Below, piece by piece: positions 15,638 to 25,451 of a DNA stretch of 36,402 bases. Location: positions 9,474 through 45,875 of the forward strand of contig DHSB01000082.1 of assembly GCA_002408385.1 (NCBI GenBank), written 5' to 3'. How positions within the stretch are numbered: position 1 is the first letter of the stretch; every line of letters begins with the position of its first letter. This stretch comes from Myxococcales bacterium UBA5297. Lineage in GTDB: Bacteria; Myxococcota; Myxococcia; Myxococcales; UBA5297. The position numbers and the translations under genes are program-made. The notes under the pieces were generated by a model. It was not told the origin of the DNA. It saw nothing but the letters and a program-made list of their open reading frames with translations, and searched no databases.

Positions 15638-17035
15638 ATGGGACACGCAACCCATTTCCTGTCGAGGCTCGATCGTCTGGAACTGCCGGAGATTGAGCTC
15701 GCTCTGTCGCTGTACCGCGACACCGAGCTGCTGCGCGCGGTGATCAACTGGGCGAACATCCCCGAAGGCCACGAGCGGGTCGCAATCGGCCTTCGGCAGG
15801 AGGATGGTGGCCCGCACCTCATCGTCACCCGCGGCGGTGACTTCGTGACCTGCCTGGGCTCGGGGATGAAGATCGGCGACCACCCGGTCATCTCTCGGGC
15901 GCGCTTCGACGGCATCGTGTCGCGGATCGAGACGCTCCGAGAGCGGAGCGCGCTGGCCAGGTCGCTCACGGAGCCGGGCCACAGGACGCGGCAGCTCCTG
16001 ATGCGCGTTCTCACCGCCGGTCATGCGCTGGCGCGAGAGGACTTCCTGGCGGCTTGCTCGTTCGTGCCCCTGATCCGCGCCTTCCTGCTCGTCCAGATGA
16101 GCGAAATGGCCGATAGGTGTCGCGACGAGTGGGCTCCGCTCTCGTCACTGGCGGCGAGCCTGGGCCCACGAATCAAGCGCAAACGCGAAGGCTTGCTTCA
16201 CTTCTGGAACAGGCTCTGGGCTGTCGGACACTACGCCGCTCTTTTCAGCGAGGGCGCCCGAGACTTCGGGGCGATTCTCACGGAGGAAACCGGAAAGCCT
16301 CTGCCCTGCCTGACGGTATGGGCGTACGACTGCGGCTTCGTGCCGTCGATCGTGCGCGCGATGCGGCTCCCGCTGCAGCTCGGCAAGTCGGCCCTGCCCG
16401 TCTACAAGCTGATCTACCGGGACTGTGGCGGGCGAACGGACCTGCTGCATGGAGCCAGCGGCCTGGTCGCCATTGGGCTCGGGCACTCGTCGCTGCGCGC
16501 ACAGGTGCGCAAGACGCTCGAGCGAGTGCCACCAATGCTCACAGACCCTTCCCTTCGAACACAGTTCGGCCCGTTCTTCGGCAGGTTGGCGACGGACCCG
16601 CGCTTCGCCCGCTCCGTCGCGGTGGCCTGTGGTGACAAGGCCTGGAACGTGTGCGCCGAAGCGTTGCCCAAAGACTCGCCGTGGCGGCGGGAGAGCTACG
16701 GCACGGAGGCCGCGCAACATGCCTTCGCGGCATGGATGGCGTGCAACGCCCCCTCCCACCGGGAAGAAGAGCCCGGCATCGCTCTCAGCGCAGTGCCGGC
16801 AGCAGTGCTGCGTCCTGTCGAGATGCTCTACCTGCCTGGCGAAGGCATCCGCGACCTCGACGTGCATCTGGGCGCCGATTGGGCATTCGACCAGACCGTT
16901 CGCATGCTCGACAGCTATCGGAAGCACGGAGCCGTCACACCGGTGCGCGCCGCCGACCAGCCAGGGCCCAACGAGCGCTGCTCCTGCGGCAGCGGCAAGA
17001 AGTTCAAGCGCTGCTGCATGCTCCTGGCGAGCTGA
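15638..17035 (+). CDS. SEC-C motif protein of unknown function
   Basis: A 465-residue protein from ATG at 15638 with GGGGGA just upstream; the frame is open further 5' but that part overlaps the pseudogene remnant. The C-terminus carries a SEC-C zinc motif, CSCGSGKKFKRCC (C448, C450, C459, C460), as at the end of SecA and of many unrelated proteins, where it often mediates ribosome or protein contacts. The preceding 440 residues are soluble, mixed alpha/beta and not recognised; no signal peptide or membrane helix is visible. Repeated hydrophobic-helical stretches (RAFLLVQMSEMADRC, LLHFWNRLWAVGHYAALF) suggest a helical repeat fold. It is convergent with the RHS gene, which makes a toxin-immunity link unlikely, though not excluded. 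Confidence 0.8.
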   Translation: MGHATHFLSRLDRLELPEIELALSLYRDTELLRAVINWANIPEGHERVAIGLRQEDGGPHLIVTRGGDFVTCLGSGMKIGDHPVISRARFDGIVSRIETLRERSALARSLTEPGHRTRQLLMRVLTAGHALAREDFLAACSFVPLIRAFLLVQMSEMADRCRDEWAPLSSLAASLGPRIKRKREGLLHFWNRLWAVGHYAALFSEGARDFGAILTEETGKPLPCLTVWAYDCGFVPSIVRAMRLPLQLGKSALPVYKLIYRDCGGRTDLLHGASGLVAIGLGHSSLRAQVRKTLERVPPMLTDPSLRTQFGPFFGRLATDPRFARSVAVACGDKAWNVCAEALPKDSPWRRESYGTEAAQHAFAAWMACNAPSHREEEPGIALSAVPAAVLRPVEMLYLPGEGIRDLDVHLGADWAFDQTVRMLDSYRKHGAVTPVRAADQPGPNERCSCGSGKKFKRCCMLLAS

Positions 17036-17205
17036 AGGCTCGCGGCGAGCCTCTGGGAGCGGGCTTCCCGGCGATCGCTCCCCTCGCGCCAGTCCACCTA
17101 TCTGAACGCGCGCGCCACCGCGAACCAAGCCCCCTCCCTTTCGGCGCGCTGAGGGGCAGCGCTCGTCCCTGCGGGGTTCGAGCGCCGCTTTCCGGCGAGC
17201 TGCAG

Positions 17206-20200
17206 TCAGCTCTCGGTCCCCTCGGCCGAGCCGCCTTCGTCGCCGCTCTCGTCGTCACTGCCCTCGTCATTGAGGGCTTCTTTGAGCGCGTCCTCGGCCA
17301 GCTCCTTCAGCTTGTCCTTCAGGTCGTCGGCGCTCCGAGTCGGGTTGGTGATCGCTTCGATTCCGGTCTTGGTGCACTCGATTGCCACGTCGCCGCCCTT
17401 GTCGGCGGCTTTGTGCAGTCTCTTGTGCGCCTTCTCGGCGTTCTCGAGCGCGTCGTCGCCTTCCTCGGTGATGGCGTCGTACGAGCTTCGCGCTCGCTTC
17501 ACCTCGGCGCTCTGGGCGAATTGGCGGATCTTGTTGGCGATGACCGCGCCTGCGAGCACCGCGCCCACCGCGACGAAGAAGAGCCGCCCGCTCGGGTCGG
17601 CGCGCAGCACCGGATTGCCGCCTCCGTAGCCGAAGGGATCCGCACCGGTCTCGATGCCGCCGGGGTCCGGGCTGAGGAACTCGCCGACGATCGGATCGTA
17701 GAAGCGCGGGCCCGCCTGATAGAGGCCGGTCTCCGCGTCCCAGGCCATCCCGTGGAAGCCGATAGGCGGCCCGCCGGGCTCGGCGGCCGAGTAGCGCAGG
17801 CCGAGACAGTCCTCCTGCAACACTGTCAGCGCGCCGGTCTCGTCCGAGACGCCGATGACGCGCTCGAAAGGATCGACGTGGACGTAGCGCGCCCGGCTGC
17901 CGGAGACGGCAAGCGTGTACGGCGCGCTCGCCCACGCGTGGACGAGGTGCCACTCGGTCCCGTCGGGCTCGACGACGCGCACGGGCCGGTCGCTGTCGGG
18001 CAGGTAGCCGTAGCGCCAGCTCCCCGCGGCGATGGTGCGCCGCACGCGCCGGCCGCTGCCGTCGTAGTCGTAGCTCGCCACCGTCTCGCCGCCCTGGCGC
18101 ACCGACGTGAGCCGGCCGCCCGCGCCCCAGACGTACTCGGTGACTTGCGAGGGGTCGGCCTTCGAGGTGCGCCGCACCCGCCGGCCGAGCGTGTCCCAGG
18201 CGTAGGTGAACTGGCCGTCGTCGACGAGCCGCCCGCCCGCGTCGCGGCTCCAGGCGACCCCGCCGGCGCTCGCGCGCGCGCCGGCCTTGTCGTAGGTCCA
18301 GCTCTGCAGGGTGTCGCTGCACGAGGCGAGCTGGTTGAAGGCGTCGTAGCCGTAGGTGCGGGTGACGCCGAAGACCGTGCGCGTCGCCGGCCGGCCGGCC
18401 GCGTCGTAGGTCCACTCGAAGACGACCGTGCCGCCCGGGGTCTGCTCCTCCTGCCGCGCGACCCGGCCGTGCTCGTCGTAGACCCGGCGGGTCGTCACGC
18501 CGTTGCCGCGCGCCAGCGTCTCCAGCCTGCGGGCCGCGTCGAAGGTCGCCACCAGCACGTCGCGCTCGTCGCCGACGCCCGGGGTGGAGCGCACCACGCG
18601 CGAGACCTTGCCGTCGAAGTCGCGGTGCTGCGTGAAGGCGGTCGCGCCGATCTCGTGGCGCACCGTCCCGGCCGCCGAGCGCGAGCGCGAGAGGACGAAG
18701 CGCGAGGCCTCGCCGAGCGCCTCGTGCGGGGTGATCGCCACCTGCCTCCAGCCGATGCCCGGGTCGAAGGAGCGCGACTCGGTGAGCAGCGGGTCGGTGA
18801 GCCGCTTCACGCGCCCGAGCTCGTCGTACTCGAGCTCGAGCCGCGCTCCGCGCGCCGCGCCGGAGAAGATGCGCTGGAAGAGCCGCCCCGCGTCGTCCCA
18901 GACCAGCTCCTCGGAGCTGCCGTCGGCGAAGCTCTGCCGCGTGCGCCGCCCCTGCGAGTCGAAGCTCTGGCCTACCGGGCCCTCGGCGGGCGCCTCGATG
19001 CGGGTGAGGTTGAAGGCCGCGTCGCGCACGTAGCGCCAGACGCGCCCCTCGCCGTCGGTCACCTCCGCGAGCGCCGAGGCCGGCACGTGCGAGCCGGCGC
19101 CCTCCCAGCCGTCGGTCACCACGCGCTTGTAGACGATCTCCCGGCCCTGCTCCGGATCGCCCCACGCCTGCCGGGTCACCCCGTCGCGCGCGTCGTACTC
19201 GGTCCGGTACTCGAGCCCCGAGGGCTCGGTCACCTTCACCACCCTGCCGGCGCGGTCGCGCTCGATCTGAGTGACGAGGCCGCCGGGCGCGGTGTAGCGC
19301 ACCGGGTTGCCGAAGCGGTCGTAGTCGATGAGCGTCTCGAGGTCGGCCGCGTCGACCACCTTGGTTGGCATCCCTTCGGCGGCGCCGGAGCCCCCGAAGT
19401 CGAAGCGGGTGCTCGCGCCGTTCGGATCGGTGCGCGAGATGACCCGGCCGCTCGCGTCGTGCTGGTAGCGGGTGGTGTGGTTGGCCGGACTGGTGCGCTC
19501 GGTGAGCAGGCCGGTCTGCCGGTCGAACTTGTAGCGCCAGGTTTCGCCGGACTGCACGTTGCGCAGCGCGACGACGCGGCCCGCCTCGTCGCGGGTCATT
19601 TCGAGCTCGGTGCCGTCGGGTCGGGTGGTGCGCACGATGCGGCCCAACTCGTCGGTGCGCAGCCGGGTCGTGTCGCCGGTCGGGTTCTTCACCTCGATCT
19701 CCTTGACGCCCAGCTCGAGGCTCGCGGCCCCGCCGGTGCGCGTGGGGATGGCGGCGACCGCCGGCTTGGCCACGACCTGCCGGGCGACGCCGGCGGCCGA
19801 GACCTTCGAGGCGGGCACGGCAACCGAGCCCTCGGCCGACTCGTAGGTGCGCTCGCCGCGCCCCGGGACCCGCACCGACTCGACGCGCCCGTCCTTGTAG
19901 GCGTACTCCCAGCGCGACAGCGAGCCGGCCGGGCCGCGCGAGGTCTTCACGACGATGCGCGCCTCGCCGTCGTAGTTGAAGAGGACCTCGTCCGCGCCGG
20001 CGGGCCGGATGCGGCCGATGCGTCCGCCTTCCCAGGCCAGGGTGGTGCGGCGGCCGGCGGCGTCGGCGATGGCGGTCACCCGGTCGCCGTCCCACTCGAA
20101 GCTGAAGAGCGTCTCGTCGCCGAGGGCGATGCTCGTGAGCCGCGGCGGGCGCTGGGGCGCGCCGCACGCCTCCTCCTGCTTCGAGCGCTTCCAGTGGTCC

Positions 20201-22851
20201 CAGAGGTAGCGGAGGGGCGGCTCGCCGGGCCGGCCGCGGCTGACGATGAGGCCGCGCTCGTCGTAGCTCTCGCGCACCCCGTCGGCGAGCACGCGCAGCC
20301 AACTCCCGTTGCTCTGCTTCGACAAGAGCGAGCCGTCGCCGGCGGCCAGACCCTGCAGCTCGGTGTCGAGGACGGGCTTCAGCTTGAAGACGTGGCCGTC
20401 GGCGCCGACGGCGACCTGCTCGGAGGAGACCGCGTCGAGCGACCACGGCACGCCGAGGTTCGCCTCGCTCGCCGGGCCGCCGAGGCTGGCCGCGCCGGTG
20501 CCCCGGTTGCCGGCGACGGTGATGACCAGGCCGTCGGCGCCCAGCCGGCGCAGCGCGCGGAAGGTCGAGTCGACGAACCAGAGGTTGCCCATGTCGTCGA
20601 AGGAGAGCGCCACGATCTCGCCGGCGGTCGCGCTCGAGGCCGGGCCGTCGGCCAGCCCTTCGGGATAGCCCTGCAGGCACGAGGGGAAGACCTCGGAGTC
20701 GTAGATGCCGTCGTCGTGGCGGTAGAGGCAGGGCGACTCGGGGGCGGTGTAGAAGAACGCCCCGTCGCGGTCGAAGGCGACGACCAGCCCGTGCGGATGG
20801 CTGCTCCGGGTGCGCAGCGACTGGAAGACGCCGTCGCGCACCAGGTAGCGGCCGTAGTTGTAGGTGTCGATGTACCAGTCGCCGTTGGGCGCGGCCGCGA
20901 AGCCCTGCAGCTCTTGGAGGAAGGTGACCTCTTCGGCCGCGACCCCGGTCCTGACCTTCTCCGCCCCGCCGCCCATCACCTTGGACAGGCTGCCGTCGTT
21001 GCGAAGGTGGAAGATGCACTCCTCGTTGGCGAGGAGGACCCCGTCGCCGGACGTGTGCGCCTCGAGCGTCAGCAGCTCTCTGAGGTAGAGGTCGCCGGGG
21101 TCGTCGATGTCGCAGCGCGGCGGTCCGGCCGTTCCGCCGCCGGCGACCTGTGCGACCGCGCCCGACTCGTCCATCCGCCAGACGAGACCGCCGGTGCTCA
21201 GGCGCGTGCCGACGTAGAGCTTCTGGCCCGACCAGGCGACGAGCGGCGAGCCGCTCAGGTCCGCACCCGCCTTGGCGAGCGCCGCGCTGACAGGCTCGAC
21301 GTAGAGGTTGCCGAGCCTGCCGTAGACGGTCGCCGGTTTGTCGAAGCCGCCGACCATCGCCACCTCGCCCTGGCTGCACCAGGGCTGCACGAGCCGCGTC
21401 AGGCCCTGCAGGTGCCAGCCGGGGCCGAACGGGCTCTCGGCCCGGTTGTCGATGGCGACGACCTGCGTCTTGGTCTCTCCGACTGGAATCGGCGAGGGCG
21501 TCGGGACCTCTTCGCCCGCGCCGTTCTTGAGCGCCTCGCCGCGGGTGGGCTTGGTGAACGAGAGGTCCTTCGCCTCGTGAAGGACGCCGGGGACCGGGCG
21601 CGCGACCGTGGTCTCGACGCGCATCGGCTTGCCCGTCACGTCGCGCCCCGGACCCGCCCCCTCGACCGGCTGGCTCTCGGTCGCCAGCGGGTGCGCCGTT
21701 TCCTTCGCCGCGAGCTGGTTGACGAGCACCGCGGGCTGGCCCTCCTTGATCGTCGCTCCGACCTCGAGCGCGGTGCGCCTGTCGCCGAGCGGCGAGCGCA
21801 CGGTCGCGAGCAGGTCCTCGCCGGGCTTGCCGTCGGGGATCGCGGTGGCGACGTCGAGCTGGCCGGTCGGCGTGCGGCTGTCGTGGAAGAGAGTTAGGCC
21901 AATGCGCGCTCCGCGGCGCACCAGCGCCGGCAGCTCGACGCCAATCTGAAGCGCGCCGCTGCGCGGATCGACGCGCGGCTCGCCGGGCAGGAAGGGCGAG
22001 GGGACGCGGCTGAGCGCGTCGAGATCCGGCGCCTCCGTGGGGTCCTTGGGCAGCGAGGGCAGCGAGGCGGCGAAGGTCGAGAGGTGATCGACCGCGAACG
22101 CGAGCGAGCCGTCGGCCTGCGCGGTGGCGACCGCGGCGTCGACCCATTCTCCGGTTTCGAGATCGAAGCGCCCGACCGGAACCTGGGTACCCGCGGGCAG
22201 ACCTGCGCTCGAGACGATCGCCACCGCGAGCGGCTGCGCTGGCTGCTCGCCCTCGGCCTCGAGGACGAGCCCGAAGATCGGCGCCGCGATCGCGTTGGCA
22301 GGCTGCGGCAGCGGGGCCGGCAGCTTCGCGTCAGCGACGAGCGGATCGTCGAGCGCGACGAGCGCCGCCTCGATTCGCACCTTGCGCGAGAAGGCGCCCG
22401 CGGGCACCTCGACCTTCACGCCCGAGGCCACGTCGCCGACCGTGCCGCCCGCGCCGTCGACCTCGCCCGAGGCGCTCAGCTTCGCGAGGACGACGGTGCC
22501 AGCCGACAGCCACGCCGACGACGACGGATCGACTGCGCGCTCGGCCTTTGCGAAGCCCTCGGCGGTGATCCGCAGCGCGCGGCCGGCGTCGGCGGCGACG
22601 CCAAGGAAGAAGCGCCCCACGCCGTCGGTCTCGGCCTCGTGGAGCCCCAGCGCCACCTTCGCCCCGGCGACCGGCTTCTCGTCCGGGCCGACGACGACGC
22701 CGACGATGGAGACCGTCGCCGGGTCGGGATTGGCGCCGGCGTCCTTCGCCGGAGTGGTGCCTTGCGGGCCCTCGCCGCAGGAGCAGCCGGCCATCGCGGT
22801 TGTGGCCAACAGGCCGAGGAGCAGGGTGAGTCGTCGATTGGTGCGGCTCAT
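17206..22851 (-). CDS. Teneurin-like RHS/YD-repeat lipoprotein (1881 aa)
   Basis: The start is ATG at 22851 behind AAGGAGAAACG. A lipobox (TAMAGC, C23) marks a lipoprotein. Residues about 45-130 resemble a carboxypeptidase-regulatory beta-sandwich (VSIVGVVVGPDEKPVAGAKV). A second beta domain follows (to about 270), then a region like the FN-plug of teneurins. An NHL/propeller-like section follows (DPGDLYLRELLTL, AAAPNGDWYIDTYNYGRYLV, FDDMGNLWFVDS). Many YD repeats run from about 800 to 1650 (YDERGLI, TTRYQHDASGRVISR, YDYDGSGRRVRR). The RHS core ends near residue 1753 (GFHGMAWDAETGLYQAGPRF, YDPIVGEFLSPD). The 128-residue tail has a hydrophobic helix (FFVAVGAVLAGAVIANKI) and an acidic helical end, with no toxin motif I recognise. 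It is expressed with the upstream lipoprotein gene, 23 bp away. It may be a surface adhesin, toxin carrier or shell. Confidence 0.85.
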   Translation of the reverse strand: MSRTNRRLTLLLGLLATTAMAGCSCGEGPQGTTPAKDAGANPDPATVSIVGVVVGPDEKPVAGAKVALGLHEAETDGVGRFFLGVAADAGRALRITAEGFAKAERAVDPSSSAWLSAGTVVLAKLSASGEVDGAGGTVGDVASGVKVEVPAGAFSRKVRIEAALVALDDPLVADAKLPAPLPQPANAIAAPIFGLVLEAEGEQPAQPLAVAIVSSAGLPAGTQVPVGRFDLETGEWVDAAVATAQADGSLAFAVDHLSTFAASLPSLPKDPTEAPDLDALSRVPSPFLPGEPRVDPRSGALQIGVELPALVRRGARIGLTLFHDSRTPTGQLDVATAIPDGKPGEDLLATVRSPLGDRRTALEVGATIKEGQPAVLVNQLAAKETAHPLATESQPVEGAGPGRDVTGKPMRVETTVARPVPGVLHEAKDLSFTKPTRGEALKNGAGEEVPTPSPIPVGETKTQVVAIDNRAESPFGPGWHLQGLTRLVQPWCSQGEVAMVGGFDKPATVYGRLGNLYVEPVSAALAKAGADLSGSPLVAWSGQKLYVGTRLSTGGLVWRMDESGAVAQVAGGGTAGPPRCDIDDPGDLYLRELLTLEAHTSGDGVLLANEECIFHLRNDGSLSKVMGGGAEKVRTGVAAEEVTFLQELQGFAAAPNGDWYIDTYNYGRYLVRDGVFQSLRTRSSHPHGLVVAFDRDGAFFYTAPESPCLYRHDDGIYDSEVFPSCLQGYPEGLADGPASSATAGEIVALSFDDMGNLWFVDSTFRALRRLGADGLVITVAGNRGTGAASLGGPASEANLGVPWSLDAVSSEQVAVGADGHVFKLKPVLDTELQGLAAGDGSLLSKQSNGSWLRVLADGVRESYDERGLIVSRGRPGEPPLRYLWDHWKRSKQEEACGAPQRPPRLTSIALGDETLFSFEWDGDRVTAIADAAGRRTTLAWEGGRIGRIRPAGADEVLFNYDGEARIVVKTSRGPAGSLSRWEYAYKDGRVESVRVPGRGERTYESAEGSVAVPASKVSAAGVARQVVAKPAVAAIPTRTGGAASLELGVKEIEVKNPTGDTTRLRTDELGRIVRTTRPDGTELEMTRDEAGRVVALRNVQSGETWRYKFDRQTGLLTERTSPANHTTRYQHDASGRVISRTDPNGASTRFDFGGSGAAEGMPTKVVDAADLETLIDYDRFGNPVRYTAPGGLVTQIERDRAGRVVKVTEPSGLEYRTEYDARDGVTRQAWGDPEQGREIVYKRVVTDGWEGAGSHVPASALAEVTDGEGRVWRYVRDAAFNLTRIEAPAEGPVGQSFDSQGRRTRQSFADGSSEELVWDDAGRLFQRIFSGAARGARLELEYDELGRVKRLTDPLLTESRSFDPGIGWRQVAITPHEALGEASRFVLSRSRSAAGTVRHEIGATAFTQHRDFDGKVSRVVRSTPGVGDERDVLVATFDAARRLETLARGNGVTTRRVYDEHGRVARQEEQTPGGTVVFEWTYDAAGRPATRTVFGVTRTYGYDAFNQLASCSDTLQSWTYDKAGARASAGGVAWSRDAGGRLVDDGQFTYAWDTLGRRVRRTSKADPSQVTEYVWGAGGRLTSVRQGGETVASYDYDGSGRRVRRTIAAGSWRYGYLPDSDRPVRVVEPDGTEWHLVHAWASAPYTLAVSGSRARYVHVDPFERVIGVSDETGALTVLQEDCLGLRYSAAEPGGPPIGFHGMAWDAETGLYQAGPRFYDPIVGEFLSPDPGGIETGADPFGYGGGNPVLRADPSGRLFFVAVGAVLAGAVIANKIRQFAQSAEVKRARSSYDAITEEGDDALENAEKAHKRLHKAADKGGDVAIECTKTGIEAITNPTRSADDLKDKLKELAEDALKEALNDEGSDDESGDEGGSAEGTES

Positions 22852-22874
22852 CGTTTCTCCTTCGTGGGCTCGGG

Positions 22875-24194
22875 TCATGGCAGCGCTATCCGGAAGTAGC
22901 GCACGTAGGGGCGGCCGTATTCGCCATCGTCCTCGCTGAAGCCGGCGACGAGGTGCAGCGTTCCCTCGGAGTCGGCCGCCGCGCCCATCGCGCCGGACAG
23001 GTCGCAGCCGAGCTCGTCGTTGGGCGCGCCGATGGCGAGGATCTTGAAGTCCGCGGACATCAGCGCGACGCGCGGGCCGAAGGCCACCTCGCGCCAGGCG
23101 AGCCAGAAGCGTCCGTCGCCGACCGGCGCGACCAGCGGGAAGTCGGAGTTGTCGGTGGCGCCGGTGGTCATCGAGATGTTCTGCGAGCCGGTGGTGAGGA
23201 ACGGCTCGCCGGCCTCGTTCAGCTCGAAGCCGGCGAGGAAGACGTCGAAGACCAGCGTGTCGGGGGTCGAGCCCCAGGCGAGCGCGTACTTGCCGCCGCC
23301 GAGGCTGAAGGCGCGGATCCAGGCCGCTGGCGAGTCGGGCAGCGCGAAGGTGCCGGTGCGGGCGAGGAGGTAGTGGGCGCGCGATCCGGTGGCGAGCACC
23401 GAACGGCGCAGGATGCGCCAGCGGGCGTGGTCGCGCTCGGTGTCGTCGCCGGGCGGCTTCTCGGTCCAGCGGTCGAACATCAGCGCGGTGCCGTCGCCCA
23501 GGTCCACCAGCGTCTCGGACTCGTCGTAGTGGTGGAAGCTGTTGCCGACTGTGGCCAGCGCGTTCTCCTCGCGCGGCTCGGGAAGCGGCAGCTCGTCCGT
23601 CGCGTCGATGGGGACGGTGAAGGCGAGGTGCCTGCCGGGGATTTGGGTGCCGTCGCTGTAGTGGACCTCGCCGCTGCGGGCGATGAGCGCCGGCATGCCG
23701 CCGAACCAGCCGCCGCCCAGCGTGTAGAGCTCGCCCTCGCCGTAGTAGAGCGTCAGGCGCTCGGAGTCGGGCACGCCGGCGGTGAGCGAGACGCCATAGC
23801 GGCCGGTCCAGGCGACGAAGGCCCGGTCCTCGGTCGGGCTGGCGAAGATGCGCAGCTCGGTTCCGCTGCTGAGCGCGTCGCCGAGCGCGACCGGCGCGCC
23901 GGTGGGCGGGTCGCGGTGTGTCCAGACCTTCTGCTCCTTCTTGTAGGCGAGGGTGACGATGCCGCTGGGCGAGAGGACGAGCCCCGCCTCGTGCGCCCCC
24001 TCGACGACGTGCGTCGCCTCCGGCCAGACGATGCGCGGTCGGCCACCGTCGGGGTCGGTCGTTCCGCCGCCACCGCCCCCGTCGACTCGAGCGCCCGCGT
24101 CCGAACCGCCCGGTCCCGTCGGTGACTCGCTGTCAGGGCAAGCGCTCAGAAGCAGGACGAGCAGCGCGCAAGCGGCGTGGTGCGGTAGGCGCAT
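22875..24194 (-). CDS. Secreted lipoprotein upstream of the RHS gene
   Basis: A 439-residue protein from ATG at 24194, with CTGGAG upstream. The signal peptide ends in LLLSAC (C19), followed by a Gly/Asp-rich linker (SDAGARVDGGGGGG). The rest is beta-rich with repeating motifs such as LYTLGGGWFGGMPALIARSG and FRIALP, consistent with a beta-propeller-like exported protein. No enzyme motif is visible. It is the first gene of a likely two-gene operon with the RHS lipoprotein (23 bp spacing), so the two may work together at the cell surface. The family was not recognised. Confidence 0.8.
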   Translation of the reverse strand: MRLPHHAACALLVLLLSACPDSESPTGPGGSDAGARVDGGGGGGTTDPDGGRPRIVWPEATHVVEGAHEAGLVLSPSGIVTLAYKKEQKVWTHRDPPTGAPVALGDALSSGTELRIFASPTEDRAFVAWTGRYGVSLTAGVPDSERLTLYYGEGELYTLGGGWFGGMPALIARSGEVHYSDGTQIPGRHLAFTVPIDATDELPLPEPREENALATVGNSFHHYDESETLVDLGDGTALMFDRWTEKPPGDDTERDHARWRILRRSVLATGSRAHYLLARTGTFALPDSPAAWIRAFSLGGGKYALAWGSTPDTLVFDVFLAGFELNEAGEPFLTTGSQNISMTTGATDNSDFPLVAPVGDGRFWLAWREVAFGPRVALMSADFKILAIGAPNDELGCDLSGAMGAAADSEGTLHLVAGFSEDDGEYGRPYVRYFRIALP

Positions 24195-24407
24195 CGTTGG
24201 CTCCAGTCGTCGCGATTTGCCGCTGAGGGTTTCAGGTTCGCGGGTGTGGGACGGGTGGATTGAGGCGTGGATGAAGTGGAGGCCGCAGGTGTGAAGTGTC
24301 CAATTCTAACCCGGCTTGCTGCGGCGCGCCCTCAACCCCCTCGCCCGCGCGTTTCACGCCGGCGGGCCGCTGGCCGATGGCTCGAGTGCCGCCGCCTGTC
24401 TCCCGCG

Positions 24408-25295
24408 TCACCTCAACAGGCCGGCGAGGAGAATGAGAAGCACCGCGCCCCCGGCGCAGAGCCCCCAGGGCAGCAGCATTCCGAGCGCGGCCTTCCCGCC
24501 GGTGGTCTCGCGCAGGCCGCGATAGGCGTAGCCCCGACAGACGAGCTGCCAAACGAAGAAGAGCGTATTCTCGACGACCGGAGCCACCGCCAGGAAGACG
24601 GGCGCGTACGAGTAGCAGTAGGCGCGCAGGGTCGCTTCGAGTCCGCGGGTCTGGACGCCCACGAGCTTGAGGCACAGGTGCTCGACACCCGAGAGGACGA
24701 AGAGCATTCCGAGGAACGCCGCCGGGAAGAACACGAGCCCGAGCGCGGTGAACAAGAGCGTCTGGCTGGCCGGGAAAGGCAGGTCGGAGCCCTTAAGCTT
24801 CCCGCTGAGCCAGGGCTCCATGCTCGCGAGGATCAGCGCGCCCCCGGCGAGCAGCGAGAGGAGCCAGGAGAGCAGCGCGTACGAGATCGGGTCCCACCAG
24901 CGCCCGGTCGCCGTGGGCGCCTCGCGAAAGGTCTTGCCGGGGCTGAGCATCACCGCGGCGGTCGTCTTCAGGTAGCCGACGAGGACCCCGGTCCCCGAGC
25001 GGTCTTCCCAGGGGATGGCGACTGCGCCTTCGTTGGTCCGTTCGACACAGGCGGCGCAGATGGCCGCGCCCGTGCGCGAAACGCGAAGGCACTCGCCGCA
25101 GGCGAAGAGGCCGCAGCGGCCGCACACCTGGCGCGTCGGCCTGTCGGAATGGACGGTGCAGCGCGGCGCCTCGGAGCAGACGAGGGGCACGGCGGGCGCC
25201 GGTTCGCTCGGCACCGACCGCAGGGCGCCGCCGCATGCGGCGCAGAAGCTGCCCGGCTCGTCTTCGAGGGCGGCTTGGCAGTGGGGGCAGTCCAT
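24408..25295 (-). CDS. Zinc-finger plus Yip1-like membrane protein (copy 1)
   Basis: A 295-residue protein from ATG at 25295 (CGGAGA upstream). Residues 3-22 form a zinc ribbon (CPHC...CAAC). Residues about 45-85 are a second B-box-like Cys/His finger (CTVHSDRPTRQVCGRCGLFA, then CGEC and CAAC). After an IPWEDR linker, residues about 105-295 have about five hydrophobic segments of Yip1-domain type (YALLSWLLSLLAGGALILA, LRAYCYSYAPVFLAVAPVV). The cytoplasmic zinc modules are thus tethered to the inner membrane. It is paralogous to the gene upstream (25452-26357), with the same domain order. The role is unknown; envelope homeostasis or signalling is only a guess. Confidence 0.85.
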   Translation of the reverse strand: MDCPHCQAALEDEPGSFCAACGGALRSVPSEPAPAVPLVCSEAPRCTVHSDRPTRQVCGRCGLFACGECLRVSRTGAAICAACVERTNEGAVAIPWEDRSGTGVLVGYLKTTAAVMLSPGKTFREAPTATGRWWDPISYALLSWLLSLLAGGALILASMEPWLSGKLKGSDLPFPASQTLLFTALGLVFFPAAFLGMLFVLSGVEHLCLKLVGVQTRGLEATLRAYCYSYAPVFLAVAPVVENTLFFVWQLVCRGYAYRGLRETTGGKAALGMLLPWGLCAGGAVLLILLAGLLR

Positions 25296-25451
25296 CGAAT
25301 CTCCGAAGCTCGCGGTCTGCGCGGTGCCGGCCGCCGGGAGCCCTCGAATCGGCCGCGCTCTGCCCGATTCGTCGACGGGCGCATTGCTGTGCGCCCTTGC
25401 CAACCGGCGACCGATCGCTCGGGTTCCAGGCGATGCCCGGGAGGCGTTCGG

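Noticed and set aside
15638..17035. SEC-C protein as immunity partner of the RHS protein
   Set aside because: It lies on the opposite strand, is convergent with the RHS gene, and is large and soluble with no immunity-family feature; left as unrelated.
16651..21897. A 1748-codon open frame on the plus strand
   Set aside because: It begins inside the SEC-C gene and runs antisense to the RHS gene; the product is Arg/Ala/Val-rich with no domain, while the minus strand gives clear YD repeats.
17267..22147. A 1626-codon second minus-strand frame inside the RHS gene
   Set aside because: Arg-dominated composition and no motif; it is the out-of-frame shadow of the RHS lipoprotein.
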